Source of the DNA: Pseudoduganella violaceinigra DSM 15887
Lineage (GTDB): Bacteria; Pseudomonadota; Gammaproteobacteria; Burkholderiales; Burkholderiaceae_D
DNA: 64,000 nucleotides
Assembly (NCBI RefSeq): GCF_000425385.1
Contig: NZ_AUDI01000019.1
Span: 124,001 to 188,000, forward strand
Direction of reading: 5' to 3'
Shown here: one piece after another, positions 52,334 through 62,570 of the stretch
How the letters are laid out: each line of letters begins with the position of its first letter
How positions within the stretch are numbered: position 1 is the first letter of the stretch
Program-made: the position numbers and the translations under genes
The notes under the pieces: generated by a model
Seen by the model: the letters and a program-made list of their open reading frames with translations, nothing else
The model's database searches: none
What the model was told of the DNA's origin: nothing

Positions 52334-53584
52334 ATGCCGTTTGAATGGCTGGTTGGCCTGCGCTACACGCGCGCGGGCAGGCGCAATGGGCGCAATAGCT
52401 TCATCTCATTTATCTCCGCGATTTCGATGGCAGGCATCGGGCTAGGCGTCACGGCCCTGATCGTCGTGCTGTCCGTCTACAACGGCTTTCAGACGGTGGT
52501 GACCGAACGCATGGTGTCGGTGCTGGGCCATGTGGAAATCTACGATCCGCGCGGCGTCGGGCTGGAAGACTGGCATGCGGTTGCGGCCGATGCCGCCCGC
52601 AACCGGCAGGTGACGGGGGCCGCGCCATTCCTCGAACTGCAAGGGATGCTGGTGCATGGCGGCGACCGGCTGCAGCCGTCCATCGTGCGTGGCGTCCTGC
52701 CGGGCGAAGAGCCCAAGGTGTCCGACATCGGCATGCGGATCACAGAGGGCAGCCTCGATGACCTGAAACCGGGCGCTTTCAATATCATCCTCGGCGCCGA
52801 ACTGGCACGCGAGCTCGATGTGAAACCGGGCGACCGGGTGGCGCTCGCCATCTCGCAAGGGAATTCGGTCTCGAATATGGCGCCCACCATGCGCTCCTTT
52901 ACGGTGGCGGGCACTTTCGAGGTAGGGCACAACCAGTTCGACGCCGGCCTGGCCCTGGTCCACATGCAAGATGCCCAGGAAATCATCAACGCCTCCGGCC
53001 CGTTCGGCATCCGCCTGCGGTTGCAGGATATGCAGAAATCGCGGGCGGTGGCGGATGAACTGCGCACCGTATTGCCGGCGAACCTGGTGATCTACGACTG
53101 GACCAAGCTGAATACGGCCTGGTTCGCGGCCGTCAAATCGCAGAAGAACATGATGTTCATCATTCTGACCCTGATTATCGCTGTGGCGGCCTTCAACCTG
53201 GTCGCCACGCTGGTCATGACCGTCACCGACAAGCAGGCCGACATCGCCATCCTGCGCACGCTGGGCGCCTCGCGTTTCTCGATCATGAAGATTTTTGTGG
53301 TGCAGGGCGCCCTGGTCGGCGTGTTCGGCACGGCCATCGGCGTTGTTTGCGGCGTGCTGCTGGCGCTGAATGTCGGCCACATCGTGGGCGGGATCGAGAA
53401 AACGTTCGGCATTCACTTCCTGGCCAAGGAAATCTACTTCATCAGCGCCGTGCCTTCCGATCTGCGTTGGAGCGATGTCGGCGCGATTGGCGCGACTTCC
53501 TTGCTGCTGGCGCTTGTCTCAACCCTGTATCCAAGCTGGCGGGCCTCCCGCGTGAAACCCGCGGAGGCCCTGCGTTATGAGTAA
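52334..53584 (+). CDS. lolC: LolC-type lipoprotein-releasing ABC permease
   Basis: A 416-residue membrane subunit of the Lol system, which extracts outer-membrane lipoproteins from the inner membrane. Start [15 protein letters not shown] is family-typical; TM1 is about 21-45, a large periplasmic domain follows, and three TM helices occupy the C-terminus (FtsX-like domain). Ends KPAEALRYE. It overlaps the next gene by eight bases (ATGAGTAA). Order here is C-E-D, not C-D-E as in E. coli. Confidence 0.95.
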   Translation: MPFEWLVGLRYTRAGRRNGRNSFISFISAISMAGIGLGVTALIVVLSVYNGFQTVVTERMVSVLGHVEIYDPRGVGLEDWHAVAADAARNRQVTGAAPFLELQGMLVHGGDRLQPSIVRGVLPGEEPKVSDIGMRITEGSLDDLKPGAFNIILGAELARELDVKPGDRVALAISQGNSVSNMAPTMRSFTVAGTFEVGHNQFDAGLALVHMQDAQEIINASGPFGIRLRLQDMQKSRAVADELRTVLPANLVIYDWTKLNTAWFAAVKSQKNMMFIILTLIIAVAAFNLVATLVMTVTDKQADIAILRTLGASRFSIMKIFVVQGALVGVFGTAIGVVCGVLLALNVGHIVGGIEKTFGIHFLAKEIYFISAVPSDLRWSDVGAIGATSLLLALVSTLYPSWRASRVKPAEALRYE

Positions 53585-54839
53585 AAACCTTCCTTTCGAA
53601 TGGTTCGTTGGCTTGCGCTACACCCGCGCCGGCAAGCGCAGCGGCCGTAACAGCTTCATTTCCTTCATTTCGCTGATCTCCGTCGGCGGCATCGCCCTGG
53701 GCGTGGCGGCCATGATCATCATCCTGTCCGTGATGAACGGCTTCCGCAAGGACGTGACCGGGCGCATGCTCTCGGTGCTGGCCCACGTGGAAGTCTTCGA
53801 GCGCGGCGCCAGCCTGCCTGACTGGCAGGGGCTGGCTGCCAAGCTGCAGTCCAATCCGGAAGTGACCGGCGCGGCGCCGTTTGTGCAGGCCCAAGCCATG
53901 CTCTCCCACGGCGGCGAAGCCCTGCGGCCGGCCGTGGTGCGCGGCGTTCTTCCCGCCCAGGAGCCAAATGTGTCCGATCTTGCGCGCACCACGCGCTACG
54001 GCAGCTTCAATGATCTGCAGCCGGGCGAATTCCGCATCGTGCTAGGGATCGACCTGGCGCGCGCGCTGCAAGTCAACCTGGGCGACAAGGTGACCATGGT
54101 GCTGCCACAGGGGACCGTCACCCCGGCCGGGATCGTGCCGCGCATGCGCAGCTTCACGGTGGCCGGCGTGTTCGTGGCGGGACACCAGGAATTCGACAGC
54201 AACCTGGCTTTCATCCACATCGAAGACGCGCAAAGGCTGCTGCGGCTGGACGGCCCAGCGGGCCTGCGCCTGCGCCTGGCGGACATGAACCGTGCGCCGG
54301 AAGTGGCGCAAGCGCTGCAAAAGCTCGTCCCGCAAGAACTGACTGTACGGGATTGGTCAAAACTCAATGCGAACTGGTTTGCGGCAGTGCAAACTGAGAA
54401 ACGCATGATGTTCATCGTGCTGGCGCTGATTGTTGCGGTGGCGGCTTTCAACCTCGTTTCGACGCTGGTCATGACCGTGACCGACAAGCAGGCCGATATC
54501 GCCATCCTGCGCACGATCGGTGCTTCGCCGCGTTCGATCCAGAAGATCTTCGTGATCCAGGGCGCCCTGGTCGGTTTGCTGGGCGCGCTGCTCGGCGTGG
54601 GCGGCGGCGTGCTCGTTTCGCTGAATATCGATGTCATTGTTCCATTTATTGAAAACCTCTTGGGAGTGCAGTTCTTGCCGAAAGATATCTACACAATCAG
54701 CACCGTGCCATCGGACATGCATTGGTCCGATGTCGGCGTGATCGGCGTGGTTGCCGTGCTGCTGGCATTCGCGGCGACCTTGTATCCAAGCCGCTGGGCT
54801 GCCAACGTCAAACCTGCGGAGGCCCTGCGCTATGAGTAA
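53577..54839 (+). CDS. lolE: LolE-type lipoprotein-releasing ABC permease (paralogue)
   Basis: A 420-residue second permease paralogue, clearly duplicated from the first: both have FISFIS-IS, MVTx[28 protein letters not shown] and [10 protein letters not shown] versus E assignment is by position, as both are close relatives and may be of the LolF hybrid type. The start ATG overlaps the lolC stop by eight bases, and its own stop overlaps lolD by the same eight bases. Confidence 0.92.
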   Translation: MSKNLPFEWFVGLRYTRAGKRSGRNSFISFISLISVGGIALGVAAMIIILSVMNGFRKDVTGRMLSVLAHVEVFERGASLPDWQGLAAKLQSNPEVTGAAPFVQAQAMLSHGGEALRPAVVRGVLPAQEPNVSDLARTTRYGSFNDLQPGEFRIVLGIDLARALQVNLGDKVTMVLPQGTVTPAGIVPRMRSFTVAGVFVAGHQEFDSNLAFIHIEDAQRLLRLDGPAGLRLRLADMNRAPEVAQALQKLVPQELTVRDWSKLNANWFAAVQTEKRMMFIVLALIVAVAAFNLVSTLVMTVTDKQADIAILRTIGASPRSIQKIFVIQGALVGLLGALLGVGGGVLVSLNIDVIVPFIENLLGVQFLPKDIYTISTVPSDMHWSDVGVIGVVAVLLAFAATLYPSRWAANVKPAEALRYE

Positions 54840-55509
54840 TGTGCTGAACTGCCGCAACCTCGGCAAAACCTTCACCCAGGGCAGTTATTCCGTCAAGGTG
54901 CTGGAAAAGATCGACCTGTCGGTGCAGCGCGGCGAGCGTGTGGCGATTGTGGGCGCTTCCGGCTCCGGCAAATCGACCCTGCTGCATTTGCTCGGCGGCC
55001 TGGATACGCCCAGCTCGGGCAATGTGGTCCTGAAGGGCAGCGATTTCGCTTCGCTCAACGAAACGCAGCGCGGCGACCTGCGCAACCAGGAGCTGGGCTT
55101 CGTCTACCAGTTCCACCACCTGTTGCCTGAATTTTCGGCACTGGATAATGTGGCGATGCCTTTGCTGATCCGCCGCATGAAGCGCGCCGAGGCCGAGCGC
55201 AGGGCGCAGGAAATGCTGGCCCGGGTCGGCCTGGCCAAGCGTGTGACCCACGTGCCGGGTGAATTGTCCGGCGGGGAGCGCCAGCGCGTGGCCCTGGCGC
55301 GTGCGCTGGTGACCGAGCCGGCCTGCGTGCTGGCCGACGAGCCGACCGGTAATCTGGACCATACGACTGCGGAACAGGTGTTCGATCTGATGCTGGAGCT
55401 GTCGCGCACACTGGGCACGGCCTTCGTCATCGTGACCCACGATTCCGGCCTGGCAGGACGCTGCGACCGCATGCTGCGCCTGACGGACGAAGGCTTAAAT
55501 CCTGCCTGA
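54832..55509 (+). CDS. lolD: Lipoprotein-releasing ABC ATPase LolD
   Basis: A 225-residue cytoplasmic ATPase driving LolC/LolE. Walker [10 protein letters not shown], signature [15 protein letters not shown], Walker [12 protein letters not shown] and switch His in VIVTHDS are all present. The start at 54832 is set by the ATGAGTAA overlap with lolE. tatD follows after 10 bases. Confidence 0.97.
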   Translation: MSNVLNCRNLGKTFTQGSYSVKVLEKIDLSVQRGERVAIVGASGSGKSTLLHLLGGLDTPSSGNVVLKGSDFASLNETQRGDLRNQELGFVYQFHHLLPEFSALDNVAMPLLIRRMKRAEAERRAQEMLARVGLAKRVTHVPGELSGGERQRVALARALVTEPACVLADEPTGNLDHTTAEQVFDLMLELSRTLGTAFVIVTHDSGLAGRCDRMLRLTDEGLNPA

Positions 55510-55519
55510 GGCTAGCGCC

Positions 55520-56323
55520 ATGTGGATCGATACCCATTGCCACCTCGATGCCCACGAATTCGGCGAGCAGTCGCTGGCGCTGGCGGCCCGGGCGCAAGAG
55601 CGTGGCGTGGACATGGTGGTGATTCCAGCGGTCGAGCGCGGGAACTTCACGGCGGTGCGCGCGCTGGCGCACCGGGCGCCCAATGCCTCATACGCGTTGG
55701 GCATCCACCCGATCTATATCCCGCATGCCGTGGAGGACGACCTGCTGTTCATGCGCGACGCCGTGGCCCAGGCCATGGCGGATCCGCGCTTCGTTGCGAT
55801 CGGGGAGATCGGACTCGATTTCTTCATTCCCATGTTGTGCGAACCCGCCATGCGCGAAAAGCAGGTGTTTTTCCTGCGCGAGCAGTTGAAGATCGCCCGC
55901 GACTTCGGCTTGCCGGTGCTATGCCATGTGCGCAAGTCGCAGGACCAGGTCTTAAAGCATGTGCGGCAGGTCGGTCCGGCCGGTGGCATCGCGCATGCAT
56001 TCAATGGCAGCTTCCAGCAGGCGCAAGCCTATATCGACGCCGGCTTCAAGCTGGGCTTCGGCGGTAACCTGACCTTTACCCGCGCGCTGCAGATCCGGCG
56101 GCTGGCCGCTGAACTGCCGATTTCCGCCATCGTGGTTGAAACGGATGCGCCAGATATATCACCGTCCTGGGTGCACCCTGGTGTGAACACGCCCGCCGAA
56201 GTAGCAGGGATCGGCGAGGCACTGGCCGGCCTGCGCGGCGAAGCCCCGGAGCAGATCGCCAGGGCGACCACGCAGAATGCTTTGGATGTAATGCCGCGCT
56301 TGCGGGCCTTGATGGCCGCCTGA
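55520..56323 (+). CDS. TatD family metal-dependent hydrolase / DNase
   Basis: A 267-residue TatD-like TIM-barrel. Metal ligands: WIDTHCHLD (HxH), AIGEIGLDF (Glu), CHVRKSQ (His), AHAFNGS (His) and VVETDAPDI (Asp). TatD enzymes act as 3'-5' exonucleases on DNA or as other hydrolases. The DFFIP after GEIGL differs from the usual DYYxP. It sits between lolD and comEC. Confidence 0.93.
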   Translation: MWIDTHCHLDAHEFGEQSLALAARAQERGVDMVVIPAVERGNFTAVRALAHRAPNASYALGIHPIYIPHAVEDDLLFMRDAVAQAMADPRFVAIGEIGLDFFIPMLCEPAMREKQVFFLREQLKIARDFGLPVLCHVRKSQDQVLKHVRQVGPAGGIAHAFNGSFQQAQAYIDAGFKLGFGGNLTFTRALQIRRLAAELPISAIVVETDAPDISPSWVHPGVNTPAEVAGIGEALAGLRGEAPEQIARATTQNALDVMPRLRALMAA

Positions 56324-56348
56324 CCGGCCAGCCAACCGGGGAGGGGAG

Positions 56349-58763
56349 ATGCGCTGCGCAATCCTCGGCCTGATCGGTGGCGTCGCCTGGCTCCACACGC
56401 AATCCCTATTGCCCGGCGAAGGTTTGCAGGCAGCCTGCGCAGGGGCAGCTCTGCTTGCCGCATGTCTTGCCGCGCGTGTCGGCAGGCTGCGGCGCGCGGT
56501 CTTTGCTGCGATTGCGGGCGCGCTGGCCGGCTTCGCATGGGCCGCCTTCGTGGCGCAAGGCGCTTTGTCGAACGAGTTAGCGAAGGCTGATGAAGGGCGC
56601 GACTTCGAAGTGGTCGGCACGATCAATAGCCTGCCAGGCAAGCAGGATGGGGGCACACGCTTCAATTTCTCGGTGGAGTCGCCATCGGAGGTGCCGCCGC
56701 TGATTGTGCTCTCATGGTACGCCGCTACCCGGCCTGGCAGCGGTCCGCCGCCTCCCGATGTCCTGCCTGGAGAGCGCTGGCGCTTGAAAGTCCGTCTCCA
56801 GCGCCCGCACGGCAACGCCAACCCATATGGCTTCGATTATGAATTGTGGCTGCTTGAGCAGGGCATCCGCGCCACCGGATACGTGCGGGCGGAGGGCGCC
56901 AATGAGCGTCTGTCCGGTTTCGTGCCGACCGCCCACAATATCGTCGAACGCGCCCGCTACGCTATCCGCGACCGCATCAACGCGGCACTGCCTGGGGCGC
57001 ATTATGCAGGCGTGATCGCCGCGCTGGCCATGGGCGACCAGCGCGGTATCCCGCAGCAGGATTGGCAGGTCTTCAACCGCACCGGTATTTCGCACCTGAT
57101 TTCCATTTCGGGCCTGCACATCACCATGATCGCGGGGCTGGCTGCAGGGTTGGCGGGCTGGCTTTGGCGCAAATCGTTCTTTGTGCCGGCATGGCAGCTG
57201 CCCTTGCTGCTTCCGGCGGCCCGCCTTGCGGTGATCGCCGGCTTCCTGGCTGGATGGGGGTATGTCGCCTTGGCCGGTTTCGGCGTGCCGGCCCAAAGGA
57301 CTTTATATATGCTGGCAGTCGTCGCGGTTTCGATCTGGCTCGATCGCCAGTCCGCGATTTCGCACATTCTTGCGCTGGCGGCCGGCGTGGTCGTGGTCCT
57401 CGACCCGTGGGCGGTCATGTGGCCGGGTTTTTGGCTGTCGTTCGGCGCGGTCGCCGCCATTCTCTACGCCACAATGGGGAGGATGACGCTGGCGCCCAGC
57501 CAGCAGGCCGTTCCAGGCATGGTCCGCAGCCCGGAGCGTCTGGAACGCTGGCGCCACAATCTGCGCCTGGCGGGTCTTACCCAGTTTGCCGTCACAGCCG
57601 GTCTTGTGCCATTGACAATACTGCTGTTTTCGCAAGTTTCGTTGGCCAGCCCGCTCGCCAACGCGGTTGCCATTCCGCTTGTCAGCTTGCTGGTCACACC
57701 GCTGGCGTTGTTGGGGTGTGTCCTGCCCGATCCTTTGGCCGGGCCGGTGCTGCAGTTCGCGCACTGGCTGCTGGAAGTCCTGCTCACCGGGCTGCAGTGG
57801 CTTTCGGACCAGCCGCTGGCCGTGTGGGCCGCCCCGGCGCCGGGCTGGCCAGTGTTTGCCTTCGCGCTGGCCGGTACGATGTGGTTACTCGCGCCGCGCG
57901 GCTGGCCCTTGCGCTGGCTGGGATTGGCCTGCTGGCTGCCGCTGCTGGCTGGGCGGCCTGAAAGCCCGCCGGCTGGCGTGTTGCGGGTCATTGCGTTCGA
58001 TGTCGGGCAGGGCATGGCCCTCTTGGTAGAAACCAGCACACACCGCCTGCTGTACGATACCGGCCCCGCCTACACGCCGGAGACCAATGGCGGCAATCGT
58101 GTCATCCTGCCTTACCTGCGGGCGCGCGGCATCAACGCATTGGATGGCATGATCGTTACCCATAGCGACAGTGACCACTCGGGCGGCGCCTTGTCGATAT
58201 TGAACGATATCCGCATCGGATGGGTGTTGTCTTCCTTACCGGCGGGGCATCCGATTGTCACAACGGCGGCGCAGCACGCGCATTGTGTTACAGGACAGGC
58301 CTGGGAGTGGGATGGCGTGCGCTTTGAAATGCTGCAGCCGACAGCCGCCAGCTACGCCGATCCGGGTCTCAAGACCAATGCGCGCGGATGCACGCTGCGC
58401 ATCGCCACGACAGGCGCCAGCATGCTGCTGCCCGCCGATATCGAGGCGCCGCAGGAGGCTGCGCTGGTGGCAACAATGCCCGAAAAACTACGCGCCAATA
58501 TCCTCCTGGCCCCGCATCATGGCAGTGCCACCTCGTCCACCCCGGCTTTCCTAGCCGCGGTACATCCCCAACATGGCATCTTCCAGGCCGGCTACCGGAA
58601 CCGTTACCACCACCCGCGCGCCGACGTGCTGCAGCGTTACGCTGACTTGGGGGCGGTGACCTGGCGCACCGACGAATTGGGCGCAATCTCCGTGGAGTTG
58701 GGTGCCGCGATGCAGCTCAGCGCCTTCCGCACGATACACGCCCGTTACTGGCACGGGCGTTGA
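56349..58763 (+). CDS. comEC: DNA-internalisation protein ComEC/Rec2
   Basis: An 804-residue inner-membrane channel for DNA uptake in natural transformation. An N-terminal DUF4131 region (residues ~1-175) is followed by the Competence domain with about ten TM helices (FNRTGISHLISISGLHITMIAGL near 235), and a C-terminal metallo-beta-lactamase-like domain (VTHSDSDHSGG, LAPHHGS). GAGGGGAG precedes the ATG. It follows tatD by 25 bases, so it is likely in the lol operon. No other com genes are in the window. Confidence 0.95.
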   Translation: MRCAILGLIGGVAWLHTQSLLPGEGLQAACAGAALLAACLAARVGRLRRAVFAAIAGALAGFAWAAFVAQGALSNELAKADEGRDFEVVGTINSLPGKQDGGTRFNFSVESPSEVPPLIVLSWYAATRPGSGPPPPDVLPGERWRLKVRLQRPHGNANPYGFDYELWLLEQGIRATGYVRAEGANERLSGFVPTAHNIVERARYAIRDRINAALPGAHYAGVIAALAMGDQRGIPQQDWQVFNRTGISHLISISGLHITMIAGLAAGLAGWLWRKSFFVPAWQLPLLLPAARLAVIAGFLAGWGYVALAGFGVPAQRTLYMLAVVAVSIWLDRQSAISHILALAAGVVVVLDPWAVMWPGFWLSFGAVAAILYATMGRMTLAPSQQAVPGMVRSPERLERWRHNLRLAGLTQFAVTAGLVPLTILLFSQVSLASPLANAVAIPLVSLLVTPLALLGCVLPDPLAGPVLQFAHWLLEVLLTGLQWLSDQPLAVWAAPAPGWPVFAFALAGTMWLLAPRGWPLRWLGLACWLPLLAGRPESPPAGVLRVIAFDVGQGMALLVETSTHRLLYDTGPAYTPETNGGNRVILPYLRARGINALDGMIVTHSDSDHSGGALSILNDIRIGWVLSSLPAGHPIVTTAAQHAHCVTGQAWEWDGVRFEMLQPTAASYADPGLKTNARGCTLRIATTGASMLLPADIEAPQEAALVATMPEKLRANILLAPHHGSATSSTPAFLAAVHPQHGIFQAGYRNRYHHPRADVLQRYADLGAVTWRTDELGAISVELGAAMQLSAFRTIHARYWHGR

Positions 58764-58814
58764 ACCTGAGCGATAATTAGAGGTTTTGTACGAAACAGTT
58801 GTTGCCATAGCTTT

Positions 58815-58820
58815 TAGAAT
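58815..58820 (+). promoter_or_regulatory. -10 box directly before the hydrolase gene
   Basis: TAGAAT ends 6 bases before the ATG at 58827. Transcription would begin at or beside the start codon, as at 10149-10154, hinting at a second leaderless message. Confidence 0.4.
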
Positions 58821-58826
58821 AAGTTG

Positions 58827-59666
58827 ATGACGAAACCGAAAGTCCATTTCGCCCACGCGAACAGTTATCCGGCGGGCACCTACCGCCAATACTTCGAATT
58901 CCTGGGCCGGGATTTCGAAGTGCAGGCGCTCGAGATGCACGGCCATAACCCCCGCTACCCGGTGGAAGACGGCTGGGCCAAGCTGGTGGAAGAATTAATT
59001 GCCGAACTTGAAACCCGCTACCGCAAGGAGCCGGTGATCCTGGTCGGCCATTCGCTGGGCGGGATGCTCAGCCTGATGGCGGCGGCCCAGCGCCCGGAGC
59101 TGGTGCGCTGCGTGGTCATGCTCGATTCCCCCGTGGTGGCCGGCTGGCGCGCCAATTTCTGGCGCTTGTTCAAAGGCACGCGCTTCGCCGACCGCTATTC
59201 GCCAGCGCGCTTCTCCGTCAAGCGCCGCAACGTGTGGCCGGACTACAAGGAGGCCATGCGCCACTTCGCCAGCAAGGAAGTCTTCGCCGCCTGGGCGCCG
59301 GGCGTGCTGCAGGATTACCTGGACAACGGGCTGGTAGAGCATCCGGAAGGCCTGCAGCTGCGCTTCCGCCGCGAGATCGAGACGGCCATCTACCGCACCC
59401 TCCCGCACCATATCGGTACGCTGGTGAAAGACGGCTTACCGGTACCGGTGGCCTACCTGGCGGGCGATAATTCGGTGGAAAACCGCCAGGCCGGCCTGGA
59501 ACACACGCGCAAGCTGGTGGGGCGCAATTTCCGCATGATGCGAGGTTCGCACCTGTTCCCGATGGAGATGCCGCGCCATGCAGCGGAAACCACGGGCGAA
59601 CTGATTCGCCAGATGCTAGGCAAGGAGCTGCAAGCGGCCGAGGCGCCCCAGCTCAAGCGCGCCTGA
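58827..59666 (+). CDS. Alpha/beta hydrolase
   Basis: A 279-residue alpha/beta-hydrolase fold protein. The nucleophile elbow is GHSLGG near residue 76, an acidic residue follows in YLAGDNSVE, and the catalytic His is in [10 protein letters not shown]. Substrate unknown (esterase, lipase or carboxylesterase-like). ATG 58827 is preferred; a TTG is in frame just upstream. Monocistronic or leader of dcd, 40 bases downstream. Confidence 0.88.
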   Translation: MTKPKVHFAHANSYPAGTYRQYFEFLGRDFEVQALEMHGHNPRYPVEDGWAKLVEELIAELETRYRKEPVILVGHSLGGMLSLMAAAQRPELVRCVVMLDSPVVAGWRANFWRLFKGTRFADRYSPARFSVKRRNVWPDYKEAMRHFASKEVFAAWAPGVLQDYLDNGLVEHPEGLQLRFRREIETAIYRTLPHHIGTLVKDGLPVPVAYLAGDNSVENRQAGLEHTRKLVGRNFRMMRGSHLFPMEMPRHAAETTGELIRQMLGKELQAAEAPQLKRA

Positions 59667-59706
59667 TGTAAAATCCGCACCATTAAATAAAATAGAAAGT
59701 CCTGCG

Positions 59707-60273
59707 ATGACGATTAAAAGCGATAAATGGATACGCCGTATGGCGGAACAGCACGGGATGATCGAGCCTTTCGAGCCCGGCCAGGTACGCTCCGTGGATG
59801 GCCGCAAGGTGATTTCCTACGGCACGTCCTCCTACGGTTACGACATCCGTTGCGCCGACGAGTTCAAGGTTTTCACCAATATCAACAGCACCATCGTCGA
59901 TCCGAAGAACTTCGATTCGAACTCCTTCGTCGACGTGAAAAGCGATGTTTGCATCATCCCGCCGAATTCCTTCGCGCTGGCCCGCACCATCGAGTACTTC
60001 CGCATTCCGCGTAATGTGCTGACCGTCTGCCTGGGCAAGTCGACCTACGCCCGCTGCGGCATTATCGTCAATGTAACCCCGTTCGAACCTGAATGGGAAG
60101 GCTATGTGACCCTGGAGTTCTCGAACACCACCCCGCTGCCGGCCAAGATCTACGCCGGCGAAGGCTGCGCCCAGGTGCTGTTCTTCGAAAGCGATGAAGT
60201 CTGCGAAACCTCGTACAAAGACCGCAACGGCAAGTACCAGGGCCAGCACGGCGTGACCCTGCCGAAGGCTTAA
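59707..60273 (+). CDS. dcd: dCTP deaminase
   Basis: A 188-residue dCTP deaminase making dUTP for thymidylate synthesis. Conserved segments: [32 protein letters not shown] and [11 protein letters not shown], and C-terminal [10 protein letters not shown]. It overlaps the convergent sensor kinase gene by four bases. Confidence 0.96.
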   Translation: MTIKSDKWIRRMAEQHGMIEPFEPGQVRSVDGRKVISYGTSSYGYDIRCADEFKVFTNINSTIVDPKNFDSNSFVDVKSDVCIIPPNSFALARTIEYFRIPRNVLTVCLGKSTYARCGIIVNVTPFEPEWEGYVTLEFSNTTPLPAKIYAGEGCAQVLFFESDEVCETSYKDRNGKYQGQHGVTLPKA

Positions 60274-61757
60274 GCAGCAGGCAGCGGGAGAGCAAGCTCC
60301 ACACAAAGTCCGCCGCCGATACGATTGGCGGCGGCGATGCGGCCGCCGTGCTGCTGCACCACCTGCTGGGCGATCGCCAGGCCCAGTCCATGCCCGTCCA
60401 CGTCCTTTTCCGTGCCGATGCTGCGGTAGAAGGGCTGGAAAATCTTCCCCAGGTCTTCCTGCGCCACACCAGGTCCGTGATCCATTACGCGGATGCGGAT
60501 GAAGCGCGCGTCCAGTTCTGTCTCCACCTGTACTTTGCCACCGTCGGGGCTGTGCTTGATCGCATTGCGCACCACGTTTTCGATGGCGCGCGCCACGAGC
60601 TCGGGCTGGCCGTTCAGCTGGGCGTCGGCGTCGCCGCGATAGGCGACTTCGCGGCCGTTGGTGGCCGCTTCGAACTTGGCGTCCTGCAGGACTTCATCCA
60701 ATAGTTCGCCAATGCTGAATTGCTGACTAGGCGCGTCGACAGCGCCCGCTTCCAGGCGCGACAGCGTCAGCAGCTCGCCGACCAGTTTGTCCATACGGAC
60801 GCTTTCCCGTTCGATGCGCTCCATCGAAGTGGCGGCTTTTTCCGGCTGCTGGTGCGCCAAGCCGATCGCTGCCTGGAGGCGGGCCAGCGGGGAGCGCAGC
60901 TCGTGCGAAACGTCGTGCAGCAGGTTTTTCTGGCCATCCAGAAGGGCGCGCAGGCGGGCCGTCATGCGGTCGAAATCGCAGCCCAGTGTGGTGAGCTCGT
61001 CGCCTCCGGCCCGCTGCTTGGCGGGGAAGCGGGGCGCCAGGTCGCCGCTGGCGGCGGCGTCGAAGGCTTGCCGCAATGCGCGGATCGGCCGCGCGAAATA
61101 CCAGGCCAGTAAGGCCGCGAACAACAGGCTGGCCACTACCGCCGCGGCGATTGGGATGAAGGGCGTCAGCGGACGGAAACGGGGCGGCGGGCCGCCTGCT
61201 TCCCCGCGCCCAGGCTCTCCCGGCGGTGGGGGCGCGGCATCGCCCGGCGGCGGCGGGCGGCGGAAGTCGTGGCGCCGATAGACTTGCGGATCAAGCCCGG
61301 GAATTCCCGAGCCGGCCAGGAGTGGGCGCGAATCCGGGCCATCCAGCGCGCCAAGATGGCGGCGGGAGGGGAGGAACAGCAGGTAGCGCTTGCCATCGGG
61401 CGCGCTGACGCTCCTGACGCCGCGCGGGTCGGGGCCGGCCAGCATCTTCTGCGCCTCGGAAATCATGCCCGGGCTGGCGATACGTCCGAGCAGCTCCTTG
61501 CCGTCGTCCCCCACCGCATAAACGCGATGGCGCGGCATATTCTCCAGCAGCTGCCGCAAACCATCGGTGCCACCGAAGGCCAGTGTGGCAGCTGCGGATT
61601 CAATCGACATTTCGGCCGGCGGGCCCGTTTCAATGTCGGAAGCGCGGGTTTCGGCGGCCGCGCGCGCCTTCAGCCAGACTGCACCGCCAATCGCCGCGGT
61701 GGCCGCCAGCTGCGCCAGCAGGATCGAAAAGAAGAACTTCCAGAATAGACGCCCCAC
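60270..61757 (-). CDS. cpxA: CpxA-like sensor histidine kinase
   Basis: A 495-residue kinase. TM1 is near residue 8-28; a long periplasmic domain follows, with an odd Pro-rich stretch ([16 protein letters not shown]) just before TM2 (about 200-225). HAMP, phosphoacceptor helix ([15 protein letters not shown]) and ATP-binding N, G1, F and G2 boxes ([29 protein letters not shown]) are intact. The CpxR-type boxes near 62486 support the CpxA assignment. It lies three bases after the regulator stop. Confidence 0.93.
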   Translation of the reverse strand: MGRLFWKFFFSILLAQLAATAAIGGAVWLKARAAAETRASDIETGPPAEMSIESAAATLAFGGTDGLRQLLENMPRHRVYAVGDDGKELLGRIASPGMISEAQKMLAGPDPRGVRSVSAPDGKRYLLFLPSRRHLGALDGPDSRPLLAGSGIPGLDPQVYRRHDFRRPPPPGDAAPPPPGEPGRGEAGGPPPRFRPLTPFIPIAAAVVASLLFAALLAWYFARPIRALRQAFDAAASGDLAPRFPAKQRAGGDELTTLGCDFDRMTARLRALLDGQKNLLHDVSHELRSPLARLQAAIGLAHQQPEKAATSMERIERESVRMDKLVGELLTLSRLEAGAVDAPSQQFSIGELLDEVLQDAKFEAATNGREVAYRGDADAQLNGQPELVARAIENVVRNAIKHSPDGGKVQVETELDARFIRIRVMDHGPGVAQEDLGKIFQPFYRSIGTEKDVDGHGLGLAIAQQVVQQHGGRIAAANRIGGGLCVELALPLPAA

Positions 61758-61760
61758 GGC

Positions 61761-62444
61761 TTACTCCCGAATCAGCTGGTAGCCCAGGCGGTAAACGGTC
61801 TGCAGGCAGGAGCGGCCGTCCGCGATGGCGCCCAGTTTGTGGCGCAGGCTGCTCATATGGACATCGATATTGCGGTCGAAGCGCGCCATCGGCCGTCCCA
61901 GTCCTTGTTCCGACAGGATGTTCTTGCTGACAGGCTTGCCCGCGTTGCGCGCCAGGACTTCCAGCAGGTTGAATTCAGTGCTGGTCAGGTCCAACGGCAC
62001 GCCGGCCCAGGCCGCACGCCGCTGATCCGGCCACATGCTCAACTGGCCGACCATCAGCGGGCCGTTGCCCGTGTCGGGTGTCGCCTGGGTGCGGCGCAGG
62101 ATGGCGCGGATGCGCGCCGTCAGCTCGCGCGGCGTGCAAGGCTTGGTGACGTAGTCGTCGGCGCCCAGTTCAAGGCCGACAATGCGGTCGGTATCGTCGC
62201 CGCGCGCAGTCAGCATCAGGATTGGCATCTGGCTCACGGCCCGGATGCGGCGCAGTGTTTCGAGCCCGTTCATGCGCGGCATCATCACATCGAGGATGGC
62301 GATGGCGTAAAGGCCGGTGAGGGCGGCCGCGGCGCCGGTTTCGCCATCGTGGGCGGTGGCGACATCGAAGCCTTCCTGCGCCAGGTATTCCTGGAACATA
62401 CCGACCAGCTCGACGTCGTCATCAATCAATAGGACCTTGTTCAT
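61761..62444 (-). CDS. cpxR: CpxR-like OmpR-family response regulator
   Basis: A 227-residue response regulator. The receiver has D52 (ILDVMMPRMNG) as phosphoacceptor and the conserved Lys in DDYVTKPC; the C-terminal winged helix (residues ~130-225) binds DNA. The sequence GLELGADDY and AHDGETG is close to E. coli CpxR. First gene of the pair with the kinase (three-base gap). Divergent from the Spy-like gene, with tandem GTAAA-N5-GTAAA boxes between them. Confidence 0.93.
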   Translation of the reverse strand: MNKVLLIDDDVELVGMFQEYLAQEGFDVATAHDGETGAAAALTGLYAIAILDVMMPRMNGLETLRRIRAVSQMPILMLTARGDDTDRIVGLELGADDYVTKPCTPRELTARIRAILRRTQATPDTGNGPLMVGQLSMWPDQRRAAWAGVPLDLTSTEFNLLEVLARNAGKPVSKNILSEQGLGRPMARFDRNIDVHMSSLRHKLGAIADGRSCLQTVYRLGYQLIRE

Positions 62445-62485
62445 GCGGCCATGATAACAAATCGCCCCAGCCGGGTTCCTCCATC

Positions 62486-62521
62486 TTTACACGGTTTTAC
62501 CGCCTACTTACGGCGCTTTAC
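62486..62521. promoter_or_regulatory. Two tandem CpxR-type boxes
   Basis: On the minus strand: GTAAA-ACCGT-GTAAA (62486-62500), an exact CpxR consensus, and GTAAA-GCGCC-GTAAG (62507-62521), one mismatch. Starts are 21 bases apart, two helical turns, so both face the same side of the DNA. They sit between the divergent cpxR-like and spy-like genes, fitting autoregulation and control of the envelope-stress gene. Confidence 0.85.
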
Positions 62522-62570
62522 AACCCGTAGCCAGAGAATGGAATTTCACAAACTTCCCTGGAGATTCACG

